This document shows, in pieces, positions 50,608-61,262 of a stretch of DNA of 64,000 nt. A model generated the notes under the pieces. The model made no database searches. It was not told the origin of the DNA and was given only the letters and a program-made list of their open reading frames with translations. Within the stretch, counting starts at the first letter, position 1. Each line of letters begins with the position of its first letter. The stretch is from Stictocephala bisonia (taxonomy: Eukaryota; Arthropoda; Insecta; Hemiptera; Membracidae), in NCBI GenBank assembly GCA_035578905.1, contig JAQJVL010000003.1:7792113-7856112 (forward strand), in the 5' to 3' direction. Both the position numbers and the translations under genes were made by a program.

Positions 50608-51003
50608 TTACTGATGGTAAGACTGCTTTGTAAGAGTGCGAAAGGTGCCCATTTAGTTACTGATGGTAAGACTGCTTTGTAAGAGTGCGACAGGTGCTCA
50701 TGTAGTTACTGATGGTAAGACTGCTTTGTAAGAGTGCGACAGGTGCCCATTTAGTTACTGATGGTAAGACTGCTTTGTAAGAGTGCGACAGGTGCCCATT
50801 TAGTTACTGATGGTAAGACTGCTTTGTAAGAGTGCGACAGGTGCCCATTAGTTACTGATGGTAAGACTGCTTTGTAAGAGTGCGACAGGTGCCCATTTAG
50901 TTACTGATGGTAAGACTGCTTTGTAAGAGTGCGACAGGTGCCCATTTAGTTACTGATGGTAAGACTGCTTTGTAAGAGTGCGGCAGGTGCCCATTTAGTT
51001 ACT
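50608..51003. repeat. 49-bp tandem array, 8 copies
   Basis: TTACTGATGGTAAGACTGCT starts at 50608, 50657, 50706, 50755, 50804, 50852, 50901 and 50950; one copy lacks a T. Copies are almost identical, implying recent expansion. Confidence 0.97.
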
Positions 51004-52199
51004 TCTGTTGCCTTCCATGAAGTTTATAGTTTTTATTTTTATTTAATAATTTTTACTGCAAAACACAATAAACTATATTTTTTATTTTTTTAAAGGCAGT
51101 AAATGCTTAAGTTTTATTTAATTCTGAACAAAAATAACTTAATAACAATATAACTGAGTTTGTATGTAATATTAAATTATTATGTTGTATCCTTGGTACA
51201 GTTTGAAGAAATAGGTGTAATTTTTCTAAAAATCATATGCCTTTACTCCAACCAAAGTTATTCAGTTTGGTTTGAAAGATGAAGTATTCGTTGAGATCTT
51301 ATTCAGTATTCAGAAACTTTTCGAGCCTCGTTTTCCTTGGTCCAAAAATCACAAGTCTTAAAGCCGATACAAGTTTTGATGAGTTTCTAACAAGTTAGTT
51401 CTTTAATGGGACCGTTTCTAAAAAGTTAGTTCTTTGATGGAACCGTATATCAATCAACTGATAACCTAAAGGGTGATTTTATATTATATGGAGGAGAGGA
51501 ATGTATTTAAGATTTAAAAGCTGATTCAATTAACATAGTAAATAAGATATTACTTAAGTAGAAAGCATTTACTATTATTTTATTTGATAATTTTTGCACA
51601 TAAACAATTTGTAATAGTTTGTGAATATAAAACAATTCATATTAACATAATGTACTTTGGTTGACTGATGTTCATTTACTTTGCAAAGTTATTCCATAAT
51701 TTAATATTTAATTATTAAATTTATTAAATTATAACAATGCATATTCATCTTACATTTTTGTCCATAGAGTTCCAAAGGAAATATAACCAATAAAACGTTC
51801 AATAACCTAACCTGCTGTTTGAAATTGATATTTAGTTCAGAGAACCCACGTTAATTATAACAAAGGACATTCATACATGCTTATGGTGGTTACATATTGT
51901 AAATTCAACTTAATAGCAATTAGTCTATGTATTAATGAAGGATTAAACTCCATAGTGTGAATATTTGAGGAAATAATATATGATTTTATTACCATTTTAA
52001 TTGATTTCCCGTTCATACGTAATTTTCATCCTAATCTATATTTATAATGATGAAAAGGTACTCTAAATAAATAAACTAAGTGTTAATAGGTATTAAAAAT
52101 TATATTTTTAGCCTTTGAGGTCCATAAAATACATCCATTACCACTACTTGATCCACTTTAAACACGAATTTTAACACATTTCAGAAACCTTACTTTATT
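51004..52199. other. AT-rich spacer, nothing recognised
   Basis: No supported feature. Confidence 0.5.
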
Positions 52200-52830
52200 A
52201 ACGGATATGACGATAACGCTCAAGCAACAATGGTCGTGGCTGTTCCTAGGATGTGTGACCGACTGAGCAATTCCATTCGTGCAGTCCCGGTCACTGATGG
52301 TGGAAGTCACCCTTTAGTTTAGTTTAGTGAGGGGAAGGAAAGCTCTGAGATCGTTCCTAGATTGCACTTTAACCTTAGGTGTATTGTGCTCCCCTGTTGC
52401 CTACTAGAATGGATCTTTTTTTATCTCCAGTATTAAGCGGCTTAGCCAGCTCTAAAATCTTTTTCCCCAGACTATCTAACATTCTTTCTTCTGAGAGCTC
52501 GTCCCCGAATATTCTCCTTCCCCTGAGCTCTAGAGCTTCACACTCAGTTAACAGGTGTTCGGCAGACTCAAAAACCTCACCACAAAGCCGGTAACTTATC
52601 TCTTCTTAGGTACCAATCCTTGCCTTGGAGTCCTCGCTCCCATCTTGGCTAGGAAGACAGCCACTTCGTTACCTGTGAGGCCACTATGCCCTGGAACCCA
52701 CATCAATTGGACATTATTGAGTCGAGCCAGGGCACGCAAAGTTCTAAAACACTCTCAAGTGAATCTTGAGGTGAATTTGCAGGAGTCAAGTGTTTTAAGA
52801 GCGGCTTGACTGTCTGACATAAAGCAAATC
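52200..52830 (-). pseudogene. Fossil of a non-LTR retrotransposon: RNase H and C-terminal Cys motif
   Basis: Reading down the minus strand from 52829: FMSDSQAAL (RNase H catalytic Asp motif), a TGA where the related element at 62.4-64 kb has Trp, then VQLMWVPGHSGLTGNEVAVF (the RNase H His/GNE...D region, with the final Asp replaced). After an apparent deletion of the linker, a second frame reads YRLCGEVFESAEHLLTECEA, the CxxC...H....C motif, and ends at a TAA (52375-52377). The untranslated end with AAGGGTGACTTCC continues to about 52200. It is a degraded relative of the minus-strand LINE at the right edge. Confidence 0.8.
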
Positions 52831-53393
52831 TAAATGCCCTATTAGACCGTAGAACTACATAGGCAGATGTTGAAATATATATTATACTTAATGCTTTGTA
52901 AGAATTTTTAGGCTACATTTATTATAATTTTAAACGTGTGTGAACTTATTTATTGATCTTTTCATGGACTATGGTTATGAAATAGTCTGATATGTTGATA
53001 TGACAGCTGGTCTTATACAACCGACGGTATTTTAAATTTTAACCTAAAATCCTGAACGTACGAAAATATCTTTAAAAAGTGGATGGTTACTTAATTTAAT
53101 TGCTATAAAGTTAAATAAAAAGAATAACAATTTCCTCTCAAGGAAGCAGTCTATCGTCTTACCTAATTAGTGTTTGTCGGTGTTTTCAGTCAGAACGTTT
53201 GCGCGAGCTGCCAATTAAGTAACTAGCAGTTTTATATTACAATATTAATAATTGGCAGAGCCAACCTAAGTCAGCGTAGAGTTCTTGAAGATATTGCAAT
53301 TGTTTATAACATAAAAGGGCATTGTAATACTTTAATTTATGAATAACGAGTTTGATAATTTTATTCGATAAAGTATTATAATGATTTAATGAA
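52831..53393. other. AT-rich DNA, nothing recognised
   Basis: No supported feature. Confidence 0.5.
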
Positions 53394-53565
53394 GGTTCTA
53401 CTGTACCAGTAAGAAGAGGTGTGCTCCAAGGTTCAGTACTGGATCCTTTCATGTTTGAGCTTTTTACAATTGAATATTTCTGAGTTTTATATGGGACAGA
53501 ACAGTAGAGACAATAATATATGCAGATGACACCACATTGCTCTTCAACAATAATAATGATTTGTA
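53394..53565 (+). pseudogene. Reverse-transcriptase fossil (palm motifs)
   Basis: From 53394 the plus strand reads STVPVRRGVLQGSVLDPFMF, the VxxGVPQGSVLGPxxF motif with P-to-L and G-to-D changes, then hits a TGA. In a different frame from 53501 it reads TVETIIYADDTTLLF, the catalytic YADD box. The two motifs are about 30 codons apart, slightly closer than usual, so indels are present. Non-LTR LINE remnant. Confidence 0.75.
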
Positions 53566-53687
53566 GTGTTGACGTACCTTTCGTGCCCATTATTATTGCA
53601 ACCCTCACACATTACAATCTCTATTACATGATAATCTGAGTATATCTAATGTCGTTAACATTTTTAAATAACCACCATTAGGACCGA

Positions 53688-53851
53688 ATATTGAGGAATG
53701 GTGACATCTTACGATGGAGTGTTGTGGTAACCTTGTACAAATATTGATGAATGGTGACATCTTACGATGGAGTGTTGTGGTAACCTTGTACAAATATTGA
53801 TGAATGGTGACATCTTACGATGGAGTGTTGTGGTAACCTTGTACAAATATT
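53688..53851. repeat. 53-bp tandem repeat, 3 copies
   Basis: ATATTGATGAATGGTGACAT begins at 53688 (with GAGGAATG), 53741 and 53794; the copies are otherwise identical. Confidence 0.97.
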
Positions 53852-54438
53852 ATAGCGATCAGCTTCAAGTATTATAGAGAGTTATTATTTTCAGGCCGTC
53901 TATTGTAAATTATTGTTTCATCCTCTAGGAATTATCTTGCAAAATTAAACAGAGGCATTACAGTCACTGAATCTTTCTACCTCTCCTTCCAAAGTTACGG
54001 TAAACGTTTTATTTGCTCTATTTTATGTAATTAAACTCATTATTTCGTTATTTCACATACTGTAACATAAAACCCATATGGGTCCCGTTTGGATTTTGGA
54101 TTTGGGAATACTGTTTGATGATATTAGTTTCTATTAGATTTTCGCGGGTAGACCACTGTGTCTCCAGGTCTATATCTCTTTTAAAAAATAATTTGTTAGT
54201 TTTAAGAGGTGAAATGTTAGAAAAGGAAATTTTGCACTAAATTCGCATCAAAAAAAGTGTTTCAAACCATTCCTCTCTCTGCATCTCAACAGCCCACGGA
54301 GAAGTGACAAATAGCTGGGCCAATAATAGGCCAAGTAATCGTTCGAGCGTTTATTTGAAAGGAATCGCCGTTAGATAACAGCACATATAACATTCATTGG
54401 CTTGGACAGTCTATTTATTTTATTTTTCAATTCAACTA
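53852..54438. other. AT-rich DNA, nothing recognised
   Basis: No supported feature. Confidence 0.5.
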
Positions 54439-54440
54439 TA

Positions 54441-56198
54441 GTCCGGTCAAATTAGACATTCAAAGGTACATAAATTATTATCAAGCCGAAAATGAGTACA
54501 ACTGTTCAAAATATAATTAAAAATAAAATTTCAAAATTTCCATCGTAAACAAAGGTCAAAGATAAAAAATGGGTTTTTCGTGATTTTCACCGGAACGGTA
54601 AGTTTTATCATAAAATTGCTTTCACCAAAAATTGTAGATCATAAAGCTATCTATAAAAAGAGTCCCAATACATTATTTTCTTAGAACTTCCGTTTCTGAG
54701 ATATAACAATTCCAAAAGTTGTAATCGTCATAATATGCACACGTTTCCACGCCACCTCTGAGGTAGTGTACTTAGCGCGTTATTTTAACGTAGTTTCTCC
54801 GGTAGGCCTATTCCATAGGTCTGTTGTGGTTCTGTTTAATTTTAAACTAATGCATAATTAACAGAATATTAAGGGTCGGAAATTATAAAAGGGATGTAAA
54901 TTTGAAAAAGTACAGAAATTTAATCATCTAATTCATAATCTTCAAATACCTCTACTTGCAGTTCTTTTTTATTGCTTTCTTCATGATCTTCTTAATGATT
55001 TTCCTCTTCATCCTGGGTGTAAATAAATTGTGTCAATAGCGGTATGTTGCATGTCTTCTCATTAGTACCAAACGAATCCTATACTGTTAGTGATTCAACA
55101 CTAGAACACGAGTGGCCTTGACAATTTGTACATGCCATAGAACAAAACAGCCCATTTTTTGCAACCACATTTAACACTGCGCCTCTTTATACAGTTGCAA
55201 ACAATTGTGTTCAGGAGTTCCGGCGCAGGTGGAAGTCACACTTGAACTTGGTAGTATAGCCGAAAAATATGTTGATGAGCATCTAGTGAGAGTGGAGGAA
55301 GACATGATAATTGCACTTGTTTTTTATTTAGATTATTTTTAACGAAACTTGCATATCAATACATATATAAGCAGGTATATTTTTAGAGCATAAATAAAAA
55401 AAAATAATTCCATTGGTGATGACTTCTTGTAGAGTTCAATTATTTGTTTAAAAAACTTCAGCACATTGAACTAAATCTTGTTTTTCTAACATTTTAAATA
55501 CTGTTGTTTTACCCCTCCCGTAAATGCAGACGTCGTATCACAGCCTGTTATTGCGTTTAAAAACAGTACATGATTTTAAAACTTTGAAAAAATATAATTT
55601 ATTTATTAGGTATTTCATTTATTAGGCATTCTCAAATAAAGTAGGTATATGACCCTAGTCACGAAAACAATTGAATATGGAGAAAATGGAGATTTTGGTT
55701 CAAGGTTACACTGGTGTATAATGTGGAACTGGGTTTTATCTTACCTGATATCCTCATAGTTATACTTATGTATTGTTATATTTTAAGTGGAACTTACAAT
55801 CACCGAACCTAACCTAACCGATGAAACCATATTTTTATTTATATTATAGCTTCAGAAATGTACAGTATGTACGAGCCGTAGTTATGAATATTATGACGAT
55901 TACAACTTTTTGAATTGTTATATCTCAGAAACGGTGGTTCCTAGGGAAAACCATATTGATACATTTTTAAATATATAATGTTATGATCTACAATTTTTTT
56001 ATAATACTTACCGTTCCGGTGAAAATCAGGAAAAATACGTTTTTTACCTTTGACCTCGAGTAAATATTTTCTAAGTATGGAAACGATGGGAATTTTGAAA
56101 TGTTATTTTTGATTATATTTTGAACAATTGTAGTCAATTTCAGCTTGATAAGAATTTATGTACCTTTACTCTTATTTTTTGGTCCAACTTGGCCGGAT
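54441..56198. mobile_element. TA-flanked DNA element with long terminal inverted repeats, about 1.76 kb
   Basis: Arms of about 300-330 bp (54441-54745 and 55870-56198) are inverted copies: shared blocks include AAAGGTACATAAA, CACCGGAACGGTAAG, TGTAGATCATAA, CTGAGATATAACAATT and GTAATCGTCATAAT. Ends are GTCCGGTCAA and TTGGCCGGAT, flanked by TA (54439-54440, 56199-56200), although the exact end base is uncertain. The interior holds the remains of a minus-strand gene (54920-55232). Confidence 0.8.
54920..55232 (-). pseudogene. Decayed Cys-rich (CxC) transposon-associated protein, C-terminal part
   Basis: The minus strand from 55232 reads PPAPELLNTIVCNCIKRRSV then KCGCKK; after a frameshift in an A6 run (about 55153-55158) it continues NGLFCSMACTNCQGHSC. 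An in-frame stop follows near codon 60, then an acidic tail (QDEEEN...VFEDYELDD) ends at the TAA at 54920-54922. The pattern PxAPxxLL..I.CxC......C.CKKxGLxCS..C..C.G..C resembles the Cys-rich C-terminus of repetitive arthropod proteins linked to mobile DNA. At least two stops and one frameshift make it a pseudogene. The N-terminal part is absent. Confidence 0.6.
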
Positions 56199-56200
56199 TA

Positions 56201-56539
56201 CTAATTTGTTTCGTAATTAATGTGTAGATCATTTTCTCTAAACCCAATTTAATCGTGTCTTTATAAAATATAAATACTCTAAACATTTTATCATTACGAT
56301 AATCACATAAAACATACGTTAACGCTGATTTGTAGTTTTTGTTACAATGTTGCCTCAGTGTATATTTACTTTTCTAAGCCCAGAGTGTAAAAATGGACCC
56401 AATTTATTTTATGAATGGGATATACCGGTAGCAAGACAAGGGAATTTTATATAGGTAACTTTATAGATTCGGTAAGATAGTTCAATATAAGGTAGTTAAT
56501 ATTTATTTACCGTAATTTTCATACGCTAATAACTTTAAC
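56201..56539. other. AT-rich DNA between two elements
   Basis: No supported feature. Confidence 0.5.
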
Positions 56540-56605
56540 CAGTCTTGAGTTGGCAGCGATAGTGACTGGACATCCTTATCTCGTGCTCCGCTTACCGATA
56601 ACAAC

Positions 56606-57589
56606 ATGAGTGACCTGTGCTCGTTCTGCAAGGACAAGTTACCACTGGATAGTGACTATGTAAATTGTAGTTTTAATAATTGTAAATTGCATTACGAGTG
56701 TGCTGGTGTGAAACCGTCAACATATCGCACCATGGGTGGCGTAAGACGCGACAATTACAAGTGCCGTTTGTGCCGTGCTGCCGCGACAGGTGATACGGGC
56801 AGTATCGCTAGCTCGGAAGGTGATGCGGAATCGCCGCAAGTGCAAGAGAGCAAGTCATTGGAAGGACTGTTCCTCAAGTTTGATTCTATGGAAAAAAACT
56901 TAAGAGTTATGTTGGAGAAACACACCAGTCAGGTAAAGTGTGAAATAAGTGAGCTAAAGGCGTCAGTTGAGTTTTGTACCGACAAAATTGATGACTTTGT
57001 TCAGGAAATGTCATCCCTAAAGATGAAGGTAGTGGAGGTGGAGAGAGAAAATAAAACTCTTTCTGAAAAGAACTCGCGCCTTGAAGTAAAAGTTCAACAG
57101 CTGGATGTAGAAGTGGAGCAAATGCAGCAGTACAGCCGTAGATGTAACCTGCAGTTGGATGGCGTCCCGGAAGCAGAGGGAGAACGAGTGATGGACATCA
57201 TCAACAGGATGGCGGTCACTTTGGACGAGACCGTGGTCCTTAACCAGGACATCCAGGCTGCTCATCGCATCCCCGGCAAGAACAACACACGACCACGGCC
57301 GATTGTCATACAATTCACGAACAGGATGAAGAGCGACGTGGTTCTCAAGAAAGCCAAAGCTAAAAAGCTGAAATCCACCGATTTCGTGCCGAATGTACCT
57401 GAGACTTTAGTGTATGTGAATGAGCACCTAACCCCTTACTACAAAAAATTGTTATTCGAAGCTAAACGGCTTAAAAAGGAAAAAAGTTATTCTTACGTAT
57501 GGGTAAAAGGCTCTAAAATCTTTGCTAAAAAGGATGGTAACTCGCAGGTTATTCGGCTTGAGTCCTTCAAGGATCTGGGGAAAATGTAA
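56606..57589 (+). CDS. LINE ORF1 protein: PHD finger, coiled coil, FP/L1-like RNA-binding C-terminus
   Basis: A 327-residue protein, intact from ATG to TAA. Residues 5-56 form a complete C4HC3 PHD-type zinc finger (Cys5, Cys8, Cys21, Cys26, His29, Cys32, Cys53, Cys56). Residues about 65-85 are a Ser/Glu/Gln-rich linker; about 88-175 show heptad-like Leu/Val spacing with many Lys and Glu, a coiled coil likely to oligomerise. From about 174, YSRRCNLQLDGVPE starts the conserved C-terminal domain seen in LINE ORF1 proteins and FP-type proteins, containing AAHRIPGKNNTRPRPIVIQF. The expected role is binding the element RNA and assisting target-primed reverse transcription. Codon use is GC-richer than in ORF2. 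ORF2 follows after about 55 bp. The first ATG, directly before the zinc finger, is the only sensible start. Confidence 0.9.
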   Translation: MSDLCSFCKDKLPLDSDYVNCSFNNCKLHYECAGVKPSTYRTMGGVRRDNYKCRLCRAAATGDTGSIASSEGDAESPQVQESKSLEGLFLKFDSMEKNLRVMLEKHTSQVKCEISELKASVEFCTDKIDDFVQEMSSLKMKVVEVERENKTLSEKNSRLEVKVQQLDVEVEQMQQYSRRCNLQLDGVPEAEGERVMDIINRMAVTLDETVVLNQDIQAAHRIPGKNNTRPRPIVIQFTNRMKSDVVLKKAKAKKLKSTDFVPNVPETLVYVNEHLTPYYKKLLFEAKRLKKEKSYSYVWVKGSKIFAKKDGNSQVIRLESFKDLGKM

Positions 57590-57644
57590 GTTACTTTTTA
57601 TTGTATTAGTGTTATAGGTAAAATTATAGTTTTATTTCCGAAAA

Positions 57645-58345
57645 ATGTCACATATTTTATTAGATAATTTAAACTGTATAAACAATTTTTCATTAAAAAT
57701 TATGCATCTTAATAAAGGAGTATAAGGAAACATTATGATGATCTATTGTTCTTGGAATCTGAAAAAATATATTTGGATATTATTATTTTATCAGAGGTAT
57801 GGATAAAACATGACGAATTAAATAAGTATCAGATTCCAAATTATCAGGCAGTTATCCAAGACAGGCAATATAATGCATCAGGGGGTGTTATAATTTATGT
57901 TCACAAAAATTTCACATCAACTTGCAAGTTATATTCTTATATTGAGGCTGAAGCTATTAAACTTACTCTAACATTATTTTCTAACAATAATAAATTTGAA
58001 CTGGACATAATTGGAATGTATAGGAATTGTTGTTTTAATTTTTCACAGTTTAGAAACATTTTTCAAAAAATAATCGAACAAAGTAAAAGAACTACAATTA
58101 TAATTGGCGACTTGAACTTAAATATTTTATTACATAATAACACAATTACCGATTATTTAAATATTTTAATTTCAAATGGGTTTAAGTCATATTAAATGAA
58201 ACTACTTGGGAAAGAGGGGATCAATCAGGTTGCTTGGATCATGTTTTTATTAGATGTAGTAGTAAGTTAGAATTTAAGTATTTAGTTAAAAAATTGATTT
58301 TTCTGATCATTATGGTGTCTTTATTGTCTCAAACACGCTTGATTG
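57645..58345 (+). pseudogene. LINE ORF2, endonuclease domain (frameshifted)
   Basis: A frame from the ATG at 57645 reaches LKIMHLN, the usual start of AP-endonuclease domains in LINEs, then stops after a frameshift near 57715. The next frame (57729-58195) holds the catalytic-Glu region IIILSEVWI, GGVIIYVH, and the GDLNLN motif (58109-58126). A second shift near 58185 leads into NETTWERGDQSGCLDHVFIR, and a third near 58290 leads into SDHYGVFIV, the C-terminal Asp-His motif. All main endonuclease motifs are recognisable, but at least three frame changes split them. It would cut the target DNA strand to prime reverse transcription. Confidence 0.85.
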
Positions 58346-58346
58346 T

Positions 58347-60516
58347 ATGACCTCTAGGGCTAAATATGTGAAGTATGTCGACTACGCATTGCTTAGCCGG
58401 AGATTAGCTGAGGAAAGCTGGCTGCCGGTGTTTGAGTGTGATGACATTGATGTGTCACTTCAAGTGTTTTATAGTATTTATAATAACTGTTTGGAACAAG
58501 CAAGTAGCTTAAAATGTATAAATAGTTGTAATAGACATAGAACGCCCTGGATATCTGATGCATTGATTAGTAAAATTGACGAAAAGAATAAACTGTTTAA
58601 TAAATTAAAAAATTGTAAAAGTTTAATTTTAATTGATAAGTATAAAAAACTTTCCAGGGAGTGTTCAAAGCTTAAGCAACAGGAAAAAACTAGGTATTAT
58701 TCAAATAAAATAGAGTCGGCTAAAGGGAATTCGAAATGTTATTGGAAAGTTGTTAAAACGATAATTAGAGACTCAAAAGATGTTATTAAAGAAATCAATA
58801 TAGATGGGGGTAATATAGTTGTTGAGGGTAATGAGAAGGTTGTAGCCGTCGCTTTCAACAATCACTTCACCGGCAAGCCAGAGCAGCTGATAAGAGGTGC
58901 GTTCGGCATGGACTTGTTCCCACAGTCACTGATAACGAAACTGGACTCTGTGTTTACTCTGACTAATATATCTCGACAAGAACTTATTACTGTGATAAAC
59001 AAAAAACCTACTAAATACTCCACTGGTCTGGACGGTATCTCGATAGTAGTACTTAAGAGGAATCTTGACATTCTTTGTGACGTATTACTTCATATTTTTA
59101 ACATCAATTAGGCAAGGAATATTTCCTAAATTGCTTAAAACAGCTATTATTGTACCAATTTTTAAATCTTCTGACAGAAGTAACATGGACCAATATCGTC
59201 CAATATCTTTATTAAATACTATTGCTAAAGTATTAGAGACATGTATAAAAAATAGACTCACTGATTATTTTACTACTAACAAAATATTTTCTGAAAATCA
59301 ATTTGGTTTCGTTAGGGGTAAAAGTACTGACCTGGCTATCGAAAGACATATTACTGACATTGTATCACAAGTGGACAAAAGAAAACCTACTATTGGTGTT
59401 TACCTGGACTTTACTAAAGCCTTCGACCTTGTGGGTATCGACATCTTATTGGACAAACTTGAGGCATATGGAGTCCGAGGGAAAGACCTGAATTGGTTTA
59501 AAACTTTTTTAAAAGAACGTCAGCAGTTGTTAAAAATAAATAACATATTTAGTAAACAATTAGTTGTAAATAGGGGGGTACCCCAGGATGGAGTATTAGG
59601 GCCGATATTATTTTCCATTTACATGAACGACTTGCTGTTTCTCCCAATGAATTCAAAAATATTTGCCTTTGCAGATGATACGTCATTAGTTTGTTCTGCT
59701 GATAGCTATAATCTTCTTCAACAAAAACTTAACAATGATTTGCAATTCATTTCTGAATGGGTGATTAGTAACAAATTAATAGTTAATACTTCAAAATCAA
59801 ATGCTGTTTTGTTCAGTTACAAGCCAAAATTAATTGAAAATGCGAGAGCCCAAATTAAATTAAGATGTCATTTGCATTCATGCCTTTACGTGTGCAGTTG
59901 TGAGCCAATAAGTTTTGTGGAGTCAGTAAAGTACCTTGGGCTTCATATTGACTCAAATTTACGATGGCATTCACATATTGACTATTTAACAACAAAACTA
60001 AGACGTATAAACTACAACTTGTACTACATGAGGCAATACCTAACACAAACTGATCTGCGTACCTTGTACATATGTTGGTTCGAAGCTACTTTGAAATATG
60101 GACTTATTCATTTTGGTGGTACCTTCGCCAGCATACTTAAACCATTAGTTACTGTTCAAAAACTAGCTTTAAGGACTGTTTGCGGTGTACGCAGATTTGA
60201 CTCGTCGACCCCTCTGTTTCCACTGCTGAATGTGATGCGTATAAGACAACTTTACTTGTATGCCCTGCTTACGTATCAGCATAGGTATAAGGAGCTCTTT
60301 AAGAATGTAGTATTAACAAGACATAGTAGGCATTTAAGTATAGATATGTTAAGAGTCCCTCAATTGTTCAAGGTCTCAAGCCGAATGCAATGTTGTAGTA
60401 AGGTGGTCGAGGTGTTCAATGCTAACATATGCCACTTGCGTGCTTTTTACAATAGCAATATTAGTATATACAAATTAAAATTAAAAAAGTTAGTTAAAAA
60501 TAATTTAATTGTTTAG
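58347..60516 (+). pseudogene. LINE ORF2, reverse transcriptase domain (frameshifted once)
   Basis: The first frame (58347-59111) is the linker and RT N-terminus, ending KKPTKYSTGLDGISIVVLKR. A single shift near 59090 moves into the frame 59080-60516. There follow IIVPIFKSSDRSNMDQYRPI, ENQFGFVRGKSTDLAIE, YLDFTKAFD (catalytic Asp at 59410-59412), GVPQDGVLGPILFSIYMNDL, FAFADDTS (catalytic Asp pair at 59674-59679) and VKYLGLHID. The C-terminus (about 60050-60516) is the conserved LINE tail. GVPQD carries Asp where almost all RTs have Gly. There is no RNase H. No further stop codons interrupt, so decay is recent. Confidence 0.92.
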
Positions 60517-60918
60517 GTGTATTGATTTTATGTTTCGGGGGTGTATGGGCAATGGGTGAATGTGTAGGTATTTGTATGTATATAGGAATGAATGCGAATT
60601 TGTATGCGTGTATGTGTGTATATGTATATATATGTATATGCTTTTTGTTTAGAAATAATTTGATTTACTTTAATTGTAATAAATTGAAGACTATTTATGT
60701 TGGTTAAAATTTACATATTTTGTTTAGTTATTTGAGTAATGTTGCTTATGAAACTATTTGCAGTGAAATGATAAATTGAACCAATCTCAAGATATATTAT
60801 TAAGGAAGTACGTTTTGCGTTGTTTTTGTCAACCGAGCGTGTATTCTTACACATGGTTGAATTTAATTTGTAAATATTTTTAATTTGAATAAATGGTTTT
60901 TGATTTGATTTGATTTAA
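60517..60918 (+). other. 3' UTR and microsatellite tail of the CR1-like LINE
   Basis: A GT/TA-rich 3' UTR with an AATAAA-like hexamer (near 60888) and terminal TTTGA repeats at 60897-60916. The small frame at 60522-60707 follows from GTATGT repeats. Confidence 0.7.
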
Positions 60919-61260
60919 TATGGTTTTTGGTTTTATTATTATTATTATTTCTGTTGTTATCCCAATTTTTTTGCCTTTAACAACGACAATTTCTTATTTA
61001 AGTGGTTAAGCTCATCATTTTCTTACGTTTTTAACTACCGAGGACTTCAACGTACGTATGTTGACATGCATAGAGCGCATGATGTAGCCTACTGCTCGCC
61101 ATCAAACAAGCAATGTAACCATAATAATTAAAAATACAACTAACCAAACCTTGATACAAACATCTATTACCAACACCCACAAGTACAGATATCTTTAATG
61201 TGGCAGTTTGTTACTACCACAGTTAATTTTAATTTATTCCCACTAATTACTCCACAACTA
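60919..61260. other. Spacer with (ATT)n tract
   Basis: ATT trinucleotides at about 60935-60951, otherwise AT-rich sequence without recognised features. Confidence 0.6.
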
Positions 61261-61262
61261 TA

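Larger units (their letters stand above)
56540..60918 (+). mobile_element. CR1-like non-LTR retrotransposon, nearly full length
   Basis: Order: short 5' leader (from about 56540, AGTCTTGAGTTGGCAGCG), ORF1 (56606-57589), ORF2 with endonuclease and reverse transcriptase (about 57645-60516), 3' UTR, and a short TTTGATTTGATTTGATTT tail at 60897-60916. The PHD-finger ORF1, an AP-endonuclease-like domain, absence of RNase H and a microsatellite tail rather than poly(A) point to the CR1 group within the Jockey superfamily. No target duplication is evident. ORF2 is broken by several frameshifts, ORF1 is intact. Confidence 0.85.

Noticed and set aside
57017..57313. 98-codon minus-strand frame
   Set aside because: Antisense shadow of LINE ORF1.
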